Of a stretch of DNA of 64,000 nucleotides, positions 27,958 to 43,562 are shown one piece after another. Position 1 is the first letter of the stretch. Every line of letters begins with the position of its first letter. The notes under the pieces were generated by a model. That model was not told where the DNA came from. It made no database searches and saw only the letters and a program-made list of their open reading frames with translations. This DNA comes from Liopterus haemorrhoidalis (Eukaryota; Arthropoda; Insecta; Coleoptera; Dytiscidae), in NCBI GenBank assembly GCA_963971575.1, contig OZ020612.1:29925916-29989915 (forward strand). Direction: 5' to 3'. Made by a program: the position numbers and the translations under genes.

Positions 27958-30900
27958 AACAATTGTGAGGTTAAAATTTAGTTAACTCTCTTATTATTAA
28001 CTTAACAGTAAAAAATGTATAATAACTATTGTTGGAAATAAGAAGACAAATCTTTTATTCAAATACAATTTTGTGATTGGATAAATATTTAAAGAGTTAT
28101 GGCGGGAAAACAATTGTGTGGTTAAAATTTAGTTAACTCTCTTATTATTAACTTAACAGTAAAAAATGTATAATAACTAATGTTGGAAATAAGAAGACAA
28201 ATCTTTTATTCAATTACAATTTTTTGATTGGACAAATATTTAAAGAGTTATGGCGGGAAAACCATTGTGTGGTTAAAATTTAGTTAACTCCCTTAATATT
28301 AACTTAACAGTAAAAAATGTATTATAACTATTGTTGGAAATAAGAAGACAAATCTTTTATCCAAATACAATTTTTTGATTGGATAAATATTTAAAGAGTT
28401 ATGGCGGGAAAACAATTTTGAGGTTAAAATTTAGTTATCTCCCTTATTATTAACTTAACAGTAAGAAATGTATTATAAATGTAGTTGGAAATAAGAAGAC
28501 AAATCTTTTATTCAAATACAATTTTTTGATTGGATAAATATTTAAAGAGTTATGGCGGGAAAACAATTGTGTGGTTAAAATTTAGTTAACTCCCTTATTA
28601 TTAACTTTACAGTAAAAAATGTATAATAAATGTTGTTGGAAATAAGAAGACAAATCTTTTATTCAAATACAATTTTTTGATTAGATAAATATTTAAAGAG
28701 TTATGGCGGGAAAACAATTTTGAGGTTAAAATTTAGTTATCTCCCTTATTATTTACTTCACAGTACAAAATGTATATAAAAGATTGTTGAAAATAAGAAG
28801 ACAAATCTTTTATTCAAATACAATTTCTTGATTGGATAAATATTTAAAGAGTTATGGCGGGAAAACAATTGTGGGGTTAAAATTTAGTTAACTTTCTTAT
28901 TATTAACTTAACAGTAAAAAATGTATAATAACTATTGTTGGAAATAAGAAGACAAATCTTTTATTCAAATACAATTTTTTGATTGGATAAATATTTAAAG
29001 AGTTATGGCGGGAAAACAATTGTGTGGTTAAAATTTAGTTAACTCTCTTATTATTAACTTAACATTAAAAAATGTATAATAACTATTGTTGGAAATAAGA
29101 AGATAAATCTTTTATTCAAATACAATTTTTTGATTGGATAAATATTTAAAGAGTTATGGCGGGAAAACAATTGTGTGGTTAAAGTTTAGTTAACTCCCTT
29201 ATTATTAACTTTACAGTAAAAAATGTATAATAAATGTTGTTGGAAATAAGAAGACAAATCTTTTATCGAAATACAATTTTTTGATTGCATAAATATTTAA
29301 AGAGTTATGGCGGGAAAACAATTTTGAGGTTAAAATTTAGTTATCTCCCTTATTATTAACTTAACAGTAAGAAATTTATTATAAATGTTGTTGGAAATAA
29401 GAAGACAAATCTTTTATCCAAATACAATTTTTTGATTGGATAAATATTTAAAGAGTTATGGCGGGAAAACAATTTTGAGGTTAAAATTTAGTTAACTCTC
29501 TTATTATTAACTTAACAGTAAAAAATGTATAATAACTATTGTTGGAAATAAGAAGACAAATCTTTTATCCAAATACAATTTTTTGATTGGATAAATATTT
29601 AAAGAGTTATGGCGGGAAAACAATTTTGAGGTTAAAATTTAGTTATCTCCCTTATTATTTACTTAACAGTAAGAAATGTATTATAAATGTAGTTGGAAAT
29701 AAAAAGACAAATATTTTATCCAAATACAATTTTTTGATTGGATAAATATTTAAAGAGTTATGGCGGGAAAACAATTTTGAGGTTAAATTTTAGTTATCTC
29801 CCTTATTATTTACTTCACAGTAAGAAATTTATTATAAATGTTGTTGGAAATAAGAAGACAAATCTTTTATCCAACTACAATTTTTTGATTGGATAAATAT
29901 TTAAAGAGTTATGGCGGGAAAACAATTTTGAGGTTAAAATTTAGTTATCTCCCTTATTATTTACTACAGAGTACAAAATGTATACAAAAGATTGTTGAAA
30001 ATAAGAAGACAAATCTTTTATTCAAATACAATTTTTTGATTGGATAAATATTTAAAGAGTTATGGCGGGAAAACAATTGTGAGGTTAAAATTTAGTTAAC
30101 TCTCTTATTATTAACTTAACAGTAAAAAATGTAGAATAACTACTGTTGGAAATAAGAAGACAAATCTTTTATTCAAATACAATTTTTTGATTGGATAAAT
30201 ATTTAAAGAGTTATGGCGGGAAAACAATTTTGAGGTTAAATTTTAGTTATCTCCCTTATTATTTACTTCACAGTACAAAACGTATAAAAAAGATTGTTGG
30301 AAATAAGAAGACAAATCTTTTATTCAAATACAATTTTTTGATTGGATAAATATTTAAAGAGTTATGGCGGGAAAACCATTGTGTGGTTAAAATTTAGTTA
30401 ACTCCCTTATTATTAACTTTACAGTAAAAAATGTATTATAAATGTTGTTGGAAATAAGAAGACAAATCTTTTATTCAAATACAATTTTTTGATTGGATAA
30501 ATATTTAAAGAGTTATGGCGGGAAAACAATTTTGAGGTTAAAATTTAGTTAACTCCCTTATTATTAACTTTACAGTAAAAAATGTAGGATAAATGTTGTT
30601 GGAAATAAGAAGACAAATCTTTTATCCAAATACAATTTTTTGATTGGATAAATATTTAAAGAGTTATGGCGGGAAAACAATTGTGTGGTTAAAATTTAGT
30701 TAACTCTCTTATTATTAACTTAACAGTAAAAAATGTATAATAACTAATGTTGGAAATAAGAAGACAAATCTTTTATTCAATTACAATTTTTTGATTGGAT
30801 AAATATTTAAAGAGTTATGGCGGGAAAACCATTGTGTGGTTAAAATTTAGTTAACTCCCTTATTATTAACTTAACAGTAAAAAATGTATAATAACTATTG

Positions 30901-33900
30901 TTGGAAATAAGAAGACAAATCTTTTATCCAAATACAATTTTTTGATTGGATAAATATTTAAAGAGTTATGGCGGGAAAACAATTTTGAGGTTAAAATTTA
31001 GTTTTCTCCCTTATTATTAACTTAACAGTAAGAAATTTATTATAAATGTTGTTGGAAATAAGAAGACAAATCTTTTATCCAAATACAATTTTTTGATTGG
31101 ATAAATATTTAAAGAGTTATGGCGGGAAAACAATTTTGAGGTTAAAATTTAGTTATCTCCCTTATTATTTACTACAGAGTACAAAATGTATACAAAAGAT
31201 TGTTGAAAATAAGAAGACAAATCTTTTATTCAAATACAATTTTTTGATTGGATAAATATTTAAAGAGTTATGGCGGGAAAACAATTGTGAGGTTAAAATT
31301 TAGTTAACTCTCTTATTATTAACTTAACAGTAAAAAATGTATAATAACTATTGTTGGAAATAAAAAGACAAATCTTTTATTCAAATACAATTTTTTGATT
31401 GGATAAATATTTAAAGAGTTATGGCGGGAAAACAATTGTGTGGTTAAAATTTAGTTAACTCTCTTATTATTAACTTAACAGTAAAAAATGTATAATAACT
31501 AATGTTGGAAATAAGAAGACAAATCTTTTATTCAAATACAATTTTTTGATTGGATAAATATTTAAAGAGTTATGGCGGGAAAACAATTGTGTGGTTAAAG
31601 TTTAGTTAACTCCCTTATTATTAAGTTTACAGTAAAAAATGTATAATAAATGTTGTTGGAAATAAGAAGACAAATCTTTTATCCAAATACAATTTTTTGA
31701 TTGCATAAATATTTAAAGAGTTATGGCGGGAAAACAATTTTGAGGGAAAAATTTTGTTATCTCCCTTATTATTTACTACACAGTACAAAATGTATACAAA
31801 AGATTGTTGAAAATAAGAAGACAAATCTTTTATTCAAATACAATTTTTTGATTGGATAAATATTTAAAGAGTTATGGCGGGAGAACAATTGTGAGGTTAA
31901 AATTTAGTTAACTCTCTTATTATTAACTTAACAGTAAAAAATGTATAATAACTATTGTTGGAAATAAGAAGACAAATCTTTTATTCAAATACAATTTTTT
32001 GATTGGATAAATATTTAAAGAGTTATGGCGGGAAAACAATTGTGTGGTTAAAATTTAGTTAACTCTCTTATTATTAACTTAACAGTAAAAAATGTATAAT
32101 AACTAATGTTGGAAATAAGAAGACAAATCTTTTATTCAATTACAATTTTTTGATTGGATAAATATTTAAAGAGTTATGGCGGGAAAACCATTGTGTGGTT
32201 AAAATTTAGTTAACTCCCTTATTATTAACTTAACAGTAAAAAATGTATAATAACTATTGTTGGAAATAAGAAGACAAATCTTTTATCCAAATACAATTTT
32301 TTGATTGGATAAATATTTAAAGAGTTATGGCGGGAAAACAATTTTGAGGTTAAAATTTAGTTATCTCCCTTATTATTAACTTAACAGTAAGAAATGTATT
32401 ATAAATGTAGTTGGAAATAAGAAGACAAATCTTTTATTCAAATACAATTTTTTGATTGGATAAATATTTAAAGAGTTATGGCGGGAAAACAATTGTGTGG
32501 TTAAAATTTAGTTAACTCCCTTATTATTAACTTTACAGTAAAAAATGTATAATAAATGTTGTTGGAAATAAGAAGACAAATCTTTTATTTAAATACAATT
32601 TTTTGATTGGATAAATATTTAAAGAGTTATGGCCGGAAAACAATTTTGAGGTTAAAATTTAGTTATCTCCCTTATTATTTACTTCACAGTACAAAATGTA
32701 TATAAAAGATTGTTGAAAATAAGAAGACAAATCTTTTATTCAAATACAATTTCTTGATTGGATAAATATTTAAAGAGTTATGGCGGGAAAACAATTGTGG
32801 GGTTAAAATTTAGTTAACTCTCTTATTATTAACTTAACAGTAAAAAATGTATAATAATTATTGTTGGAAATAAGAAGACAAATCTTTTATTCAAATACAA
32901 TTTTTTGATTGGATAAATATTTAAAGAGTTATGGCGGGAAAACAATTGTGTGGTTAAAATTTAGTTAACTCTCTTATTATTAACTTAACATTAAAAAATG
33001 TATAATAACTATTGTTGGAAATAAGAAGACAAATCTTTTATTCAAATACAATTTTTTGATTGGATAAATATTTAAAGAGTTATGGCGGGAAAACAATTGT
33101 GTGGTTAAAGTTTAGTTAACTCCCTTATTATTAACTTTACAGTAAAAAATGTATAATAAATGTTGTTGGAAATAAGAAGACAAATCTTTTATCGAAATAC
33201 AATTTTTTGATTGCATAAATATTTAAAGAGTTATGGCGGGAAAACAATTTTGAGGTTAAAATTTAGTTATCTCCCTTATTATTAACTTAACAGTAAGAAA
33301 TTTATTAAAAATGTTGTTGGAAATAAGAAGACAAATCTTTTATCCAAATACAATTTTTTGATTGGATAAATATTTAAAGAGTTATGGCGGGAAAACAATT
33401 TTGAGGTTAAAATTTAGTTATCTCCCTTATTATTTACTACAGAGTACAAAATGTATACAAAAGATTGTTGAAAATAAGAAGACAAATCTTTTATTCAAAT
33501 ACAATTTTTTGATTGGATAAATATTTAAAGAGTTATGGCGGGAAAACAATTTTGAGGTTAAATTTTAGTTATCTTCCTTATTATTTACTTCACAGTACAA
33601 AACGTATAAAAAAGATTGTTGGAAATAAGAAGACAAATCTTTTATTCAAATACAATTTTTTGATTGGATAAATATTTAAAGAGTTATGGCGGGAAAACAA
33701 TTGTGTGGTTAAAGTTTAGTTAACTCCCTTATTATTAAGTTTACAGTAAAAAATGTATAATAAATGTTGTTGGAAATAAGAAGACAAATCTTTTATCCAA
33801 ATACAATTTTTTGATTGCATAAATATTTAAAGAGTTATGGCGGGAAAACAATTTTGAGGGAAAAATTTTGTTATCTCCCTTATTATTTACTACACAGTAC

Positions 33901-33997
33901 AAAATGTATACAAAAGATTGTTGAAAATAAGAAGACAAATCTTTTATTCAAATACAATTTTTTGATTGGATAAATATTTAAAGAGTTATGGCGGGAG
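27958..33997 (+). repeat. 40-monomer higher-order block, copy B (6040 bp)
   Basis: Second copy of the 6040-bp block. The only difference I noticed is T at 29660 versus A at 23620. Agreement ends at 28073/34113, where the TTGTGATTGG variant is absent to the right. A third, shortened relative follows at an offset of 5285 bp (35 monomers). About 29.8-33.7 kb corresponds to about 35.1-38.95 kb, including the GGCCGG marker at 37916. Confidence 0.85.
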
Positions 33998-34331
33998 AAC
34001 AATTGTGAGGTTAAAATTTAGTTAACTCTCTTATTATTAACTTAACAGTAAAAAATGTATAATAACTATTGTTGGAAATAAGAAGACAAATCTTTTATTC
34101 AAATACAATTTTTTGATTGGATAAATATTTAAAGAGTTATGGCGGGAAAACAATTGTGTGGTTAAAATTTAGTTAACTCTCTTATTATTAACTTAACAGT
34201 AAAAAATGTATAATAACTAATGTTGGAAATAAGAAGACAAATCTTTTATTCAATTACAATTTTTTGATTGGATAAATATTTAAAGAGTTATGGCGGGAAA
34301 ACCATTGTGTGGTTAAAATTTAGTTAACTCC

Positions 34332-35237
34332 CTTATTATTAACTTAACAGTAAAAAATGTATAATAACTATTGTTGGAAATAAGAAGACAAATCTTTTAT
34401 CCAAATACAATTTTTTGATTGGATAAATATTTAAAGAGTTATGGCGGGAAAACAATTTTGAGGTTAAAATTTAGTTATCTCCCTTATTATTAACTTAACA
34501 GTAAGAAATGTATTATAAATGTAGTTGGAAATAAAAAGACAAATATTTTATCCAAATACAATTTTTTGATTGGATAAATATTTAAAGAGTTATGGCGGGA
34601 AAACAATTTTGAGGTTAAATTTTAGTTATCTCCCTTATTATTTACTTCACAGTAAGAAATTTATTATAAATGTTGTTGGAAATAAGAAGACAAATCTTTT
34701 ATCCAACTACAATTTTTTGATTGGATAAATATTTAAAGAGTTATGGCGGGAAAACAATTTTGAGGTTAAAATTTAGTTAACTCTCTTATTATTAACTTAA
34801 CAGTAAAAAATGTATAATAACTATTGTTGGAAATAAGAAGACAAATCTTTTATCCAAATACAATTTTTTGATTGGATAAATATTTAAAGAGTTATGGCGG
34901 GAAAACAATTTTGAGGTTAAAATTTAGTTATCTCCCTTATTATTAACTTAACAGTAAGAAATGTATTATAAATGTAGTTGGAAATAAAAAGACAAATATT
35001 TTATCCAAATACAATTTTTTGATTGGATAAATATTTAAAGAGTTATGGCGGGAAAACAATTTTGAGGTTAAATTTTAGTTATCTCCCTTATTATTTACTT
35101 CACAGTAAGAAATTTATTATAAATGTTGTTGGAAATAAGAAGACAAATCTTTTATCCAACTACAATTTTTTGATTGGATAAATATTTAAAGAGTTATGGC
35201 GGGAAAACAATTTTGAGGTTAAAATTTAGTTATCTCC
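34332..35237 (+). repeat. 3-monomer tandem duplication (2 x 453 bp)
   Basis: Three consecutive monomers are duplicated with a 453-bp offset (34332-34784 and 34785-35237). The block contains the GGAAATAAAAAGACAAATATTTT variant and the ATCCAACTAC variant, the latter at 34703 and 35156. It marks the junction between the second 6040-bp copy and the shorter third relative, so it records a small unequal exchange. Agreement breaks at 34331/34784 on the left and at about 35233 on the right. Confidence 0.8.
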
Positions 35238-38200
35238 CTTATTATTTACTACAGAGTACAAAATGTATACAAAAGATTGTTGAAAATAAGAAGACAAATC
35301 TTTTATTCAAATACAATTTTTTGATTGGATAAATATTTAAAGAGTTATGGCGGGAAAACAATTGTGAGGTTAAAATTTAGTTAACTCTCTTATTATTAAC
35401 TTAACAGTAAAAAATGTAGAATAACTACTGTTGGAAATAAGAAGACAAATCTTTTATTCAAATACAATTTTTTGATTGGATAAATATTTAAAGAGTTATG
35501 GCGGGAAAACAATTTTGAGGTTAAATTTTAGTTATCTCCCTTATTATTTACTTCACAGTACAAAACGTATAAAAAAGATTGTTGGAAATAAGAAGACAAA
35601 TCTTTTATTCAAATACAATTTTTTGATTGGATAAATATTTAAAGAGTTATGGCGGGAAAACCATTGTGTGGTTAAAATTTAGTTAACTCCCTTATTATTA
35701 ACTTTACAGTAAAAAATGTATTATAAATGTTGTTGGAAATAAGAAGACAAATCTTTTATTCAAATACAATTTTTTGATTGGATAAATATTTAAAGAGTTA
35801 TGGCGGGAAAACAATTTTGAGGTTAAAATTTAGTTAACTCCCTTATTATTAACTTTACAGTAAAAAATGTAGGATAAATGTTGTTGGAAATAAGAAGACA
35901 AATCTTTTATCCAAATACAATTTTTTGATTGGATAAATATTTAAAGAGTTATGGCGGGAAAACAATTGTGTGGTTAAAATTTAGTTAACTCTCTTATTAT
36001 TAACTTAACAGTAAAAAATGTATAATAACTAATGTTGGAAATAAGAAGACAAATCTTTTATTCAATTACAATTTTTTGATTGGATAAATATTTAAAGAGT
36101 TATGGCGGGAAAACCATTGTGTGGTTAAAATTTAGTTAACTCCCTTATTATTAACTTAACAGTAAAAAATGTATAATAACTATTGTTGGAAATAAGAAGA
36201 CAAATCTTTTATCCAAATACAATTTTTTGATTGGATAAATATTTAAAGAGTTATGGCGGGAAAACAATTTTGAGGTTAAAATTTAGTTTTCTCCCTTATT
36301 ATTAACTTAACAGTAAGAAATTTATTATAAATGTTGTTGGAAATAAGAAGACAAATCTTTTATCCAAATACAATTTTTTGATTGGATAAATATTTAAAGA
36401 GTTATGGCGGGAAAACAATTTTGAGGTTAAAATTTAGTTATCTCCCTTATTATTTACTACAGAGTACAAAATGTATACAAAAGATTGTTGAAAATAAGAA
36501 GACAAATCTTTTATTCAAATACAATTTTTTGATTGGATAAATATTTAAAGAGTTATGGCGGGAAAACAATTGTGAGGTTAAAATTTAGTTAACTCTCTTA
36601 TTATTAACTTAACAGTAAAAAATGTATAATAACTATTGTTGGAAATAAAAAGACAAATCTTTTATTCAAATACAATTTTTTGATTGGATAAATATTTAAA
36701 GAGTTATGGCGGGAAAACAATTGTGTGGTTAAAATTTAGTTAACTCTCTTATTATTAACTTAACAGTAAAAAATGTATAATAACTAATGTTGGAAATAAG
36801 AAGACAAATCTTTTATTCAAATACAATTTTTTGATTGGATAAATATTTAAAGAGTTATGGCGGGAAAACAATTGTGTGGTTAAAGTTTAGTTAACTCCCT
36901 TATTATTAAGTTTACAGTAAAAAATGTATAATAAATGTTGTTGGAAATAAGAAGACAAATCTTTTATCCAAATACAATTTTTTGATTGCATAAATATTTA
37001 AAGAGTTATGGCGGGAAAACAATTTTGAGGGAAAAATTTTGTTATCTCCCTTATTATTTACTACACAGTACAAAATGTATACAAAAGATTGTTGAAAATA
37101 AGAAGACAAATCTTTTATTCAAATACAATTTTTTGATTGGATAAATATTTAAAGAGTTATGGCGGGAGAACAATTGTGAGGTTAAAATTTAGTTAACTCT
37201 CTTATTATTAACTTAACAGTAAAAAATGTATAATAACTATTGTTGGAAATAAGAAGACAAATCTTTTATTCAAATACAATTTTTTGATTGGATAAATATT
37301 TAAAGAGTTATGGCGGGAAAACAATTGTGTGGTTAAAATTTAGTTAACTCTCTTATTATTAACTTAACAGTAAAAAATGTATAATAACTAATGTTGGAAA
37401 TAAGAAGACAAATCTTTTATTCAATTACAATTTTTTGATTGGATAAATATTTAAAGAGTTATGGCGGGAAAACCATTGTGTGGTTAAAATTTAGTTAACT
37501 CCCTTATTATTAACTTAACAGTAAAAAATGTATAATAACTATTGTTGGAAATAAGAAGACAAATCTTTTATCCAAATACAATTTTTTGATTGGATAAATA
37601 TTTAAAGAGTTATGGCGGGAAAACAATTTTGAGGTTAAAATTTAGTTATCTCCCTTATTATTAACTTAACAGTAAGAAATGTATTATAAATGTAGTTGGA
37701 AATAAGAAGACAAATCTTTTATTCAAATACAATTTTTTGATTGGATAAATATTTAAAGAGTTATGGCGGGAAAACAATTGTGTGGTTAAAATTTAGTTAA
37801 CTCCCTTATTATTAACTTTACAGTAAAAAATGTATAATAAATGTTGTTGGAAATAAGAAGACAAATCTTTTATTTAAATACAATTTTTTGATTGGATAAA
37901 TATTTAAAGAGTTATGGCCGGAAAACAATTTTGAGGTTAAAATTTAGTTATCTCCCTTATTATTTACTTCACAGTACAAAATGTATATAAAAGATTGTTG
38001 AAAATAAGAAGACAAATCTTTTATTCAAATACAATTTCTTGATTGGATAAATATTTAAAGAGTTATGGCGGGAAAACAATTGTGGGGTTAAAATTTAGTT
38101 AACTCTCTTATTATTAACTTAACAGTAAAAAATGTATAATAATTATTGTTGGAAATAAGAAGACAAATCTTTTATTCAAATACAATTTTTTGATTGGATA

Positions 38201-41200
38201 AATATTTAAAGAGTTATGGCGGGAAAACAATTGTGTGGTTAAAATTTAGTTAACTCTCTTATTATTAACTTAACATTAAAAAATGTATAATAACTATTGT
38301 TGGAAATAAGAAGACAAATCTTTTATTCAAATACAATTTTTTGATTGGATAAATATTTAAAGAGTTATGGCGGGAAAACAATTGTGTGGTTAAAGTTTAG
38401 TTAACTCCCTTATTATTAACTTTACAGTAAAAAATGTATAATAAATGTTGTTGGAAATAAGAAGACAAATCTTTTATCGAAATACAATTTTTTGATTGCA
38501 TAAATATTTAAAGAGTTATGGCGGGAAAACAATTTTGAGGTTAAAATTTAGTTATCTCCCTTATTATTAACTTAACAGTAAGAAATTTATTATAAATGTT
38601 GTTGGAAATAAGAAGACAAATCTTTTATCCAAATACAATTTTTTGATTGGATAAATATTTAAAGAGTTATGGCGGGAAAACAATTTTGAGGTTAAAATTT
38701 AGTTATCTCCCTTATTATTTACTACAGAGTACAAAATGTATACAAAAGATTGTTGAAAATAAGAAGACAAATCTTTTATTCAAATACAATTTTTTGATTG
38801 GATAAATATTTAAAGAGTTATGGCGGGAAAACAATTTTGAGGTTAAATTTTAGTTATCTTCCTTATTATTTACTTCACAGTACAAAACGTATAAAAAAGA
38901 TTGTTGGAAATAAGAAGACAAATCTTTTATTCAAATACAATTTTTTGATTGGATAAATATTTAAAGAGTTATGGCGGGAAAACCATTGTGTGGTTAAAAT
39001 TTAGTTAACTCCCTTATTATTAACTTTACAGTAAAAAATGTATAATAAATGTTGTTGGAAATAAGAAGACAAATCTTTTATCCAAATACAATTTTTTGAT
39101 TGGATAAATATTTAAAGAGTTATGGCGGGAAAACAATTGTGTGGTTAAAATTTAGTTAACTCTTTTATTATTAACTTAACAGTAAAAAATGTAGAATAAC
39201 TATTGTTGGAAATAAGAAGACAAATCTTTTATTCCAATACAATTTTTTGATTGGATAAATATTTAAAGAGTTATGGCGGGAAAACAATTATGTGGTTAAA
39301 ATTTAGTTAACTCTCTTTTTATTAACTTAACAGTAAAAAATGTATAATAACTAATGTTGGAAATAAGAAGACAAATCTTTTATTCAAATACAATTTTTTG
39401 ATTGGATAAATATTTAAAGAGTTATGGCGGGAAAACCATTGTGTGGTTAAAATTTAGTTAACTCCCTTATTATTAACTTAACAGTAAAAAATGAATAATA
39501 ACTATTGTTGGAAATAAGAAGACAAATCTTTTATCCAAATACAATTTTTTGATTGGATAAATATTTAAAGAGTTATGGCGGGAAAACAATTTTGAGGTTA
39601 AAATTTAGTTATCTCCCTTATTATTAACTTAACAGTAAGAAATGTATTATAAATGTTGTTGGAAATAAGAAGACAAATATTTTATCCAAATACAATTTTT
39701 TGATTGGATAAATATTTAAAGAGTTATGGCGGGAAAACAATTTTGAGGTTAAATTTTAGTTATCTCCCTTATTATTTACTTCACAGTAAGAAATTTATTA
39801 TAAATGTTGTTGGAAATAAGAAGACAAATCTTTTATCCAACTACAATTTTTTGATTGGATAAATATTTAAAGAGTTATGGCGGGAAAACAATTTTGAGGT
39901 TAAAATTTAGTTATCTCCCTTATTATTTACTACAGAGTACAAAATGTAAACAAAAGATTGTTGAAAATAAGAAGACAAATCTTTTATTCAAATACAATTT
40001 TTTGATTGGATAAATATTTAAAGAGTTATGGCGGGAAAACAATTGTGAGGTTAAAATTTAGTTAACTCTCTTATTATTAACTTAACAGTAAAAAATGTAG
40101 AATAACTACTGTTGGAAATAAGAAGACAAATCTTTTATTCAAATACAATTTTTTGATTGGATAAATATTTAAAGAGTTATGGCGGGAAAACAATTTTGAG
40201 GTTAAATTTTAGTTATCTTCCTTATTATTTACTTCACAGTACAAAACGTATTAAAAAGATTGTTGGAAATAAGAAGACAAATCTTTTATTCAAATACAAT
40301 TTTTTGATTGGATAAATATTTAAAGAGTAATGGCGGGAAAACCATTGTGTGGTTAAAATTTAGTTAACTCCCTTATTATTAACTTTACAGTAAAAAATGT
40401 ATAATAAATGTTGTTGGAAATAAGAAGACAAATCTTTTATTCAAATACAATTTTTTGATTGGATAAATATTTAAAGAGTTATGGCGGGAAAACCATTGTG
40501 TGGTTAAAATTTAGTTAACTCCCTTATTATTAACTTTACAGTAAAAAATGTATTATAAATGTTGTTGGAAATAAGAAGACAAATCTTTTATTCAAATACA
40601 ATTTTTTGATTGGATAAATATTTAAAGAGTTATGGCGGGAAAACAATTTTGAGGTTAAAATTTAGTTAACTCCCTTATTATTAACTTTACAGTAAAAAAT
40701 GTAGAATAAATGTTGTTGGAAATAAGAAGACAAATCTTTTATCCAAATACAATTTTTTGATTGGATAAATATTTAAAGAGTTATGGCGGGAAAACAATTG
40801 TGTGGTTAAAATTTAGTTAACTCTCTTATTATTAACTTAACAGTAAAAAATGTAGAATAACTAATGTTGGAAATAAGAAGACAAATCTTTTATTCAAATA
40901 CAATTTTTTGATTGGATAAATATTTAAAGAGTTATGGCGGGAAAACCATTGTGTGGTTAAAATTTAGTTAACTCCCTTATTATTAACTTTACAGTAAAAA
41001 ATGTATTATAAATGTTGTTGGAAATAAGAAGACAAATCTTTTATTCAAATACAATTTTTTGATTGGATAAATATTTAAAGAGTTATGGCGGGAAAACAAT
41101 TTTGAGGTTAAAATTTAGTTAACTCCCTTATTATTAACTTTACAGTAAAAAATGTAGAATAAATGTTGTTGGAAATAAGAAGACAAATCTTTTATCCAAA

Positions 41201-43562
41201 TACAATTTTTTGATTGGATAAATATTTAAAGAGTTATGGCGGGAAAACAATTGTGTGGTTAAAATTTAGTTAACTCTCTTATTATTAACTTAACAGTAAA
41301 AAATGTATAATAACTAATGTTGGAAATAAGAAGACAAATCTTTTATTCAATTACAATTTTTTGATTGGATAAATATTTAAAGAGTTATGGCGGGAAAACA
41401 ATTTTGAGGTTAAAATTTAGTTATCTCCCTTATTATTTACTACAGAGTACAAAATGTATACAAAAGATTGTTGAAAATAAGAAGACAAATCTTTTATTCA
41501 AATACAATTTTTTGATTGGATAAATATTTAAAGAGTTATGGCGGGAAAACAATTGTGAGGTTAAAATTTAGTTAACTCTCTTATTATTAACTTAACAGTA
41601 AAAAATGTATAATAACTATTGTTGGAAATAAGAAGACAAATCTTTTATTCAAATACAATTTTTTGATTGGATAAATATTTAAAGAGTTATGGCGGGAAAA
41701 CAATTGTGTGGTTAAAATTTAGTTAACTCTCTTATTATTAACTTAACAGTAAAAAATGTATAATAACTAATGTTGGAAATAAGAAGACAAATCTTTTATT
41801 CAAATACAATTTTTTGATTGGATAAATATTTAAAGAGTTATGGCGGGAAAACAATTGTGTGGTTAAAATTTAGTTAACTCCCTTATTATTAACTTTACAG
41901 TAAAAAATGTAGGATAAATGTTGTTGGAAATAAGAAGACAAATCTTTTATTCAAATACAATTTTTTGATTGGATAAATATTTAAAGAGTTATGGCGGGAA
42001 AACAATTTTGAGGTTTAAATTTAGTTATCTCCCTTATTATTTACTTCACAGTACAAAATGTATAATAACTATTGTTGGAAATAAGAAGACAAATCTTTTA
42101 TCCAAATACAATTTTTTGATTGGATAAATATTTAAAGAGTTATGGCGGGAAAACCATTGTGTGGTTAAAATTTAGTTAACTCTTTTATTATTAACTTAAC
42201 AGTAAAAAATGTATAATAACTAATGTTGGAAATAAGAAGACAAATCTTTTATTTAAATACAATTTTTTGATTGGATAAATATTTAAAGAGTTATGGCGGG
42301 AAAACCATTGTGTGGTTAAAATTTAGTTAACTCCCTTATTATTAACTTAACAGTAAAAAATGTATCATAACTAATGTTGGAAATAAGAAGACAAATCTTT
42401 TATCCAAATACAATTTTTTGATTGGATAAATATTTAAAGAGTTATGGCGGGAAAACAATTTTGAGGTTAAAATTTAGTTATCTCCCTTATTATTAACTTA
42501 ACAGTAAGAAATGTATTATAAATGTTGTTGGAAATAAGAAGACAAATATTTTATCCAAATACAATTTTTTGATTGGATAAATATTTAAAGAGTTATGGCG
42601 GGAAAACAATTTTGAGGTTAAATTTTAGTTATCTCCCTTATTATTTACTTCACAGTACAAAATGTATAAAAAAGATTGTTGGAAATAAGAAGACAAATCT
42701 TTTATTCAAATACAATTTTTTGATTGGATAAATATTTAAAGAGTTATGGCGGGAAAACAATTGTGTGGTTAAAATTTAGTTAACTCCCTTATTATTAACT
42801 TTACAGTAAAAAATGTATTATAAATGTTGTTGGAAATAAGAAGACAAATCTTTTATTCAAATACAATTTTTTGATTGGATAAATATTTAAAGAGTTATGG
42901 CGGGAAAACTATTTTGAGGTTAAAATTTAGTTAACTCCCTTATTATTAACTTGACAGTAAAAAATGTATTATAAATGTTGTTGGAAATAAGAAGACAAAT
43001 CTTTTATTCAAATACAATTTTTTGATTGGATAAATATTTAAAGAGTTATGGCGGGAAAACAATTGTGTGGTTAAAATTTAGTTAACTCCCTTATTATTTA
43101 CTTTACAGTAAAAAATGTATTAAAATGTTGTTGGAAATAAGAAGACAAATCTTTTATTCAAATACACGTTTTTGATTGGATAAATATTTAAAGAGTTATG
43201 GCGGGAAAACAATTGTGTGGTTAAAGTTTAGTTAACTCCCTTATTATTAAGTTTACAGTAAAAAATGTATAATAAATGTTGTTGGAAATAAGAAGACAAA
43301 TCTTTTATCCAAATACAATTTTTTGATTGCATAAATATTTAAAGAGTTATGGCAGGAAAACAATTTTGAGGTTAAAATTTTGTTATCTCCCTTATTATTT
43401 ACTACACAGTACAAAATGTATACAAAAGATTGTTGAAAATAAGAAGACAAATCTTTTATTCAAATACAATTTTTTGATTGGATAAATATTTAAAGAGTTA
43501 TGGCGGGAAAACAATTGTGAGGTTAAAATTTAGTTAACTCTCTTATTATTAACTTAACAGTA

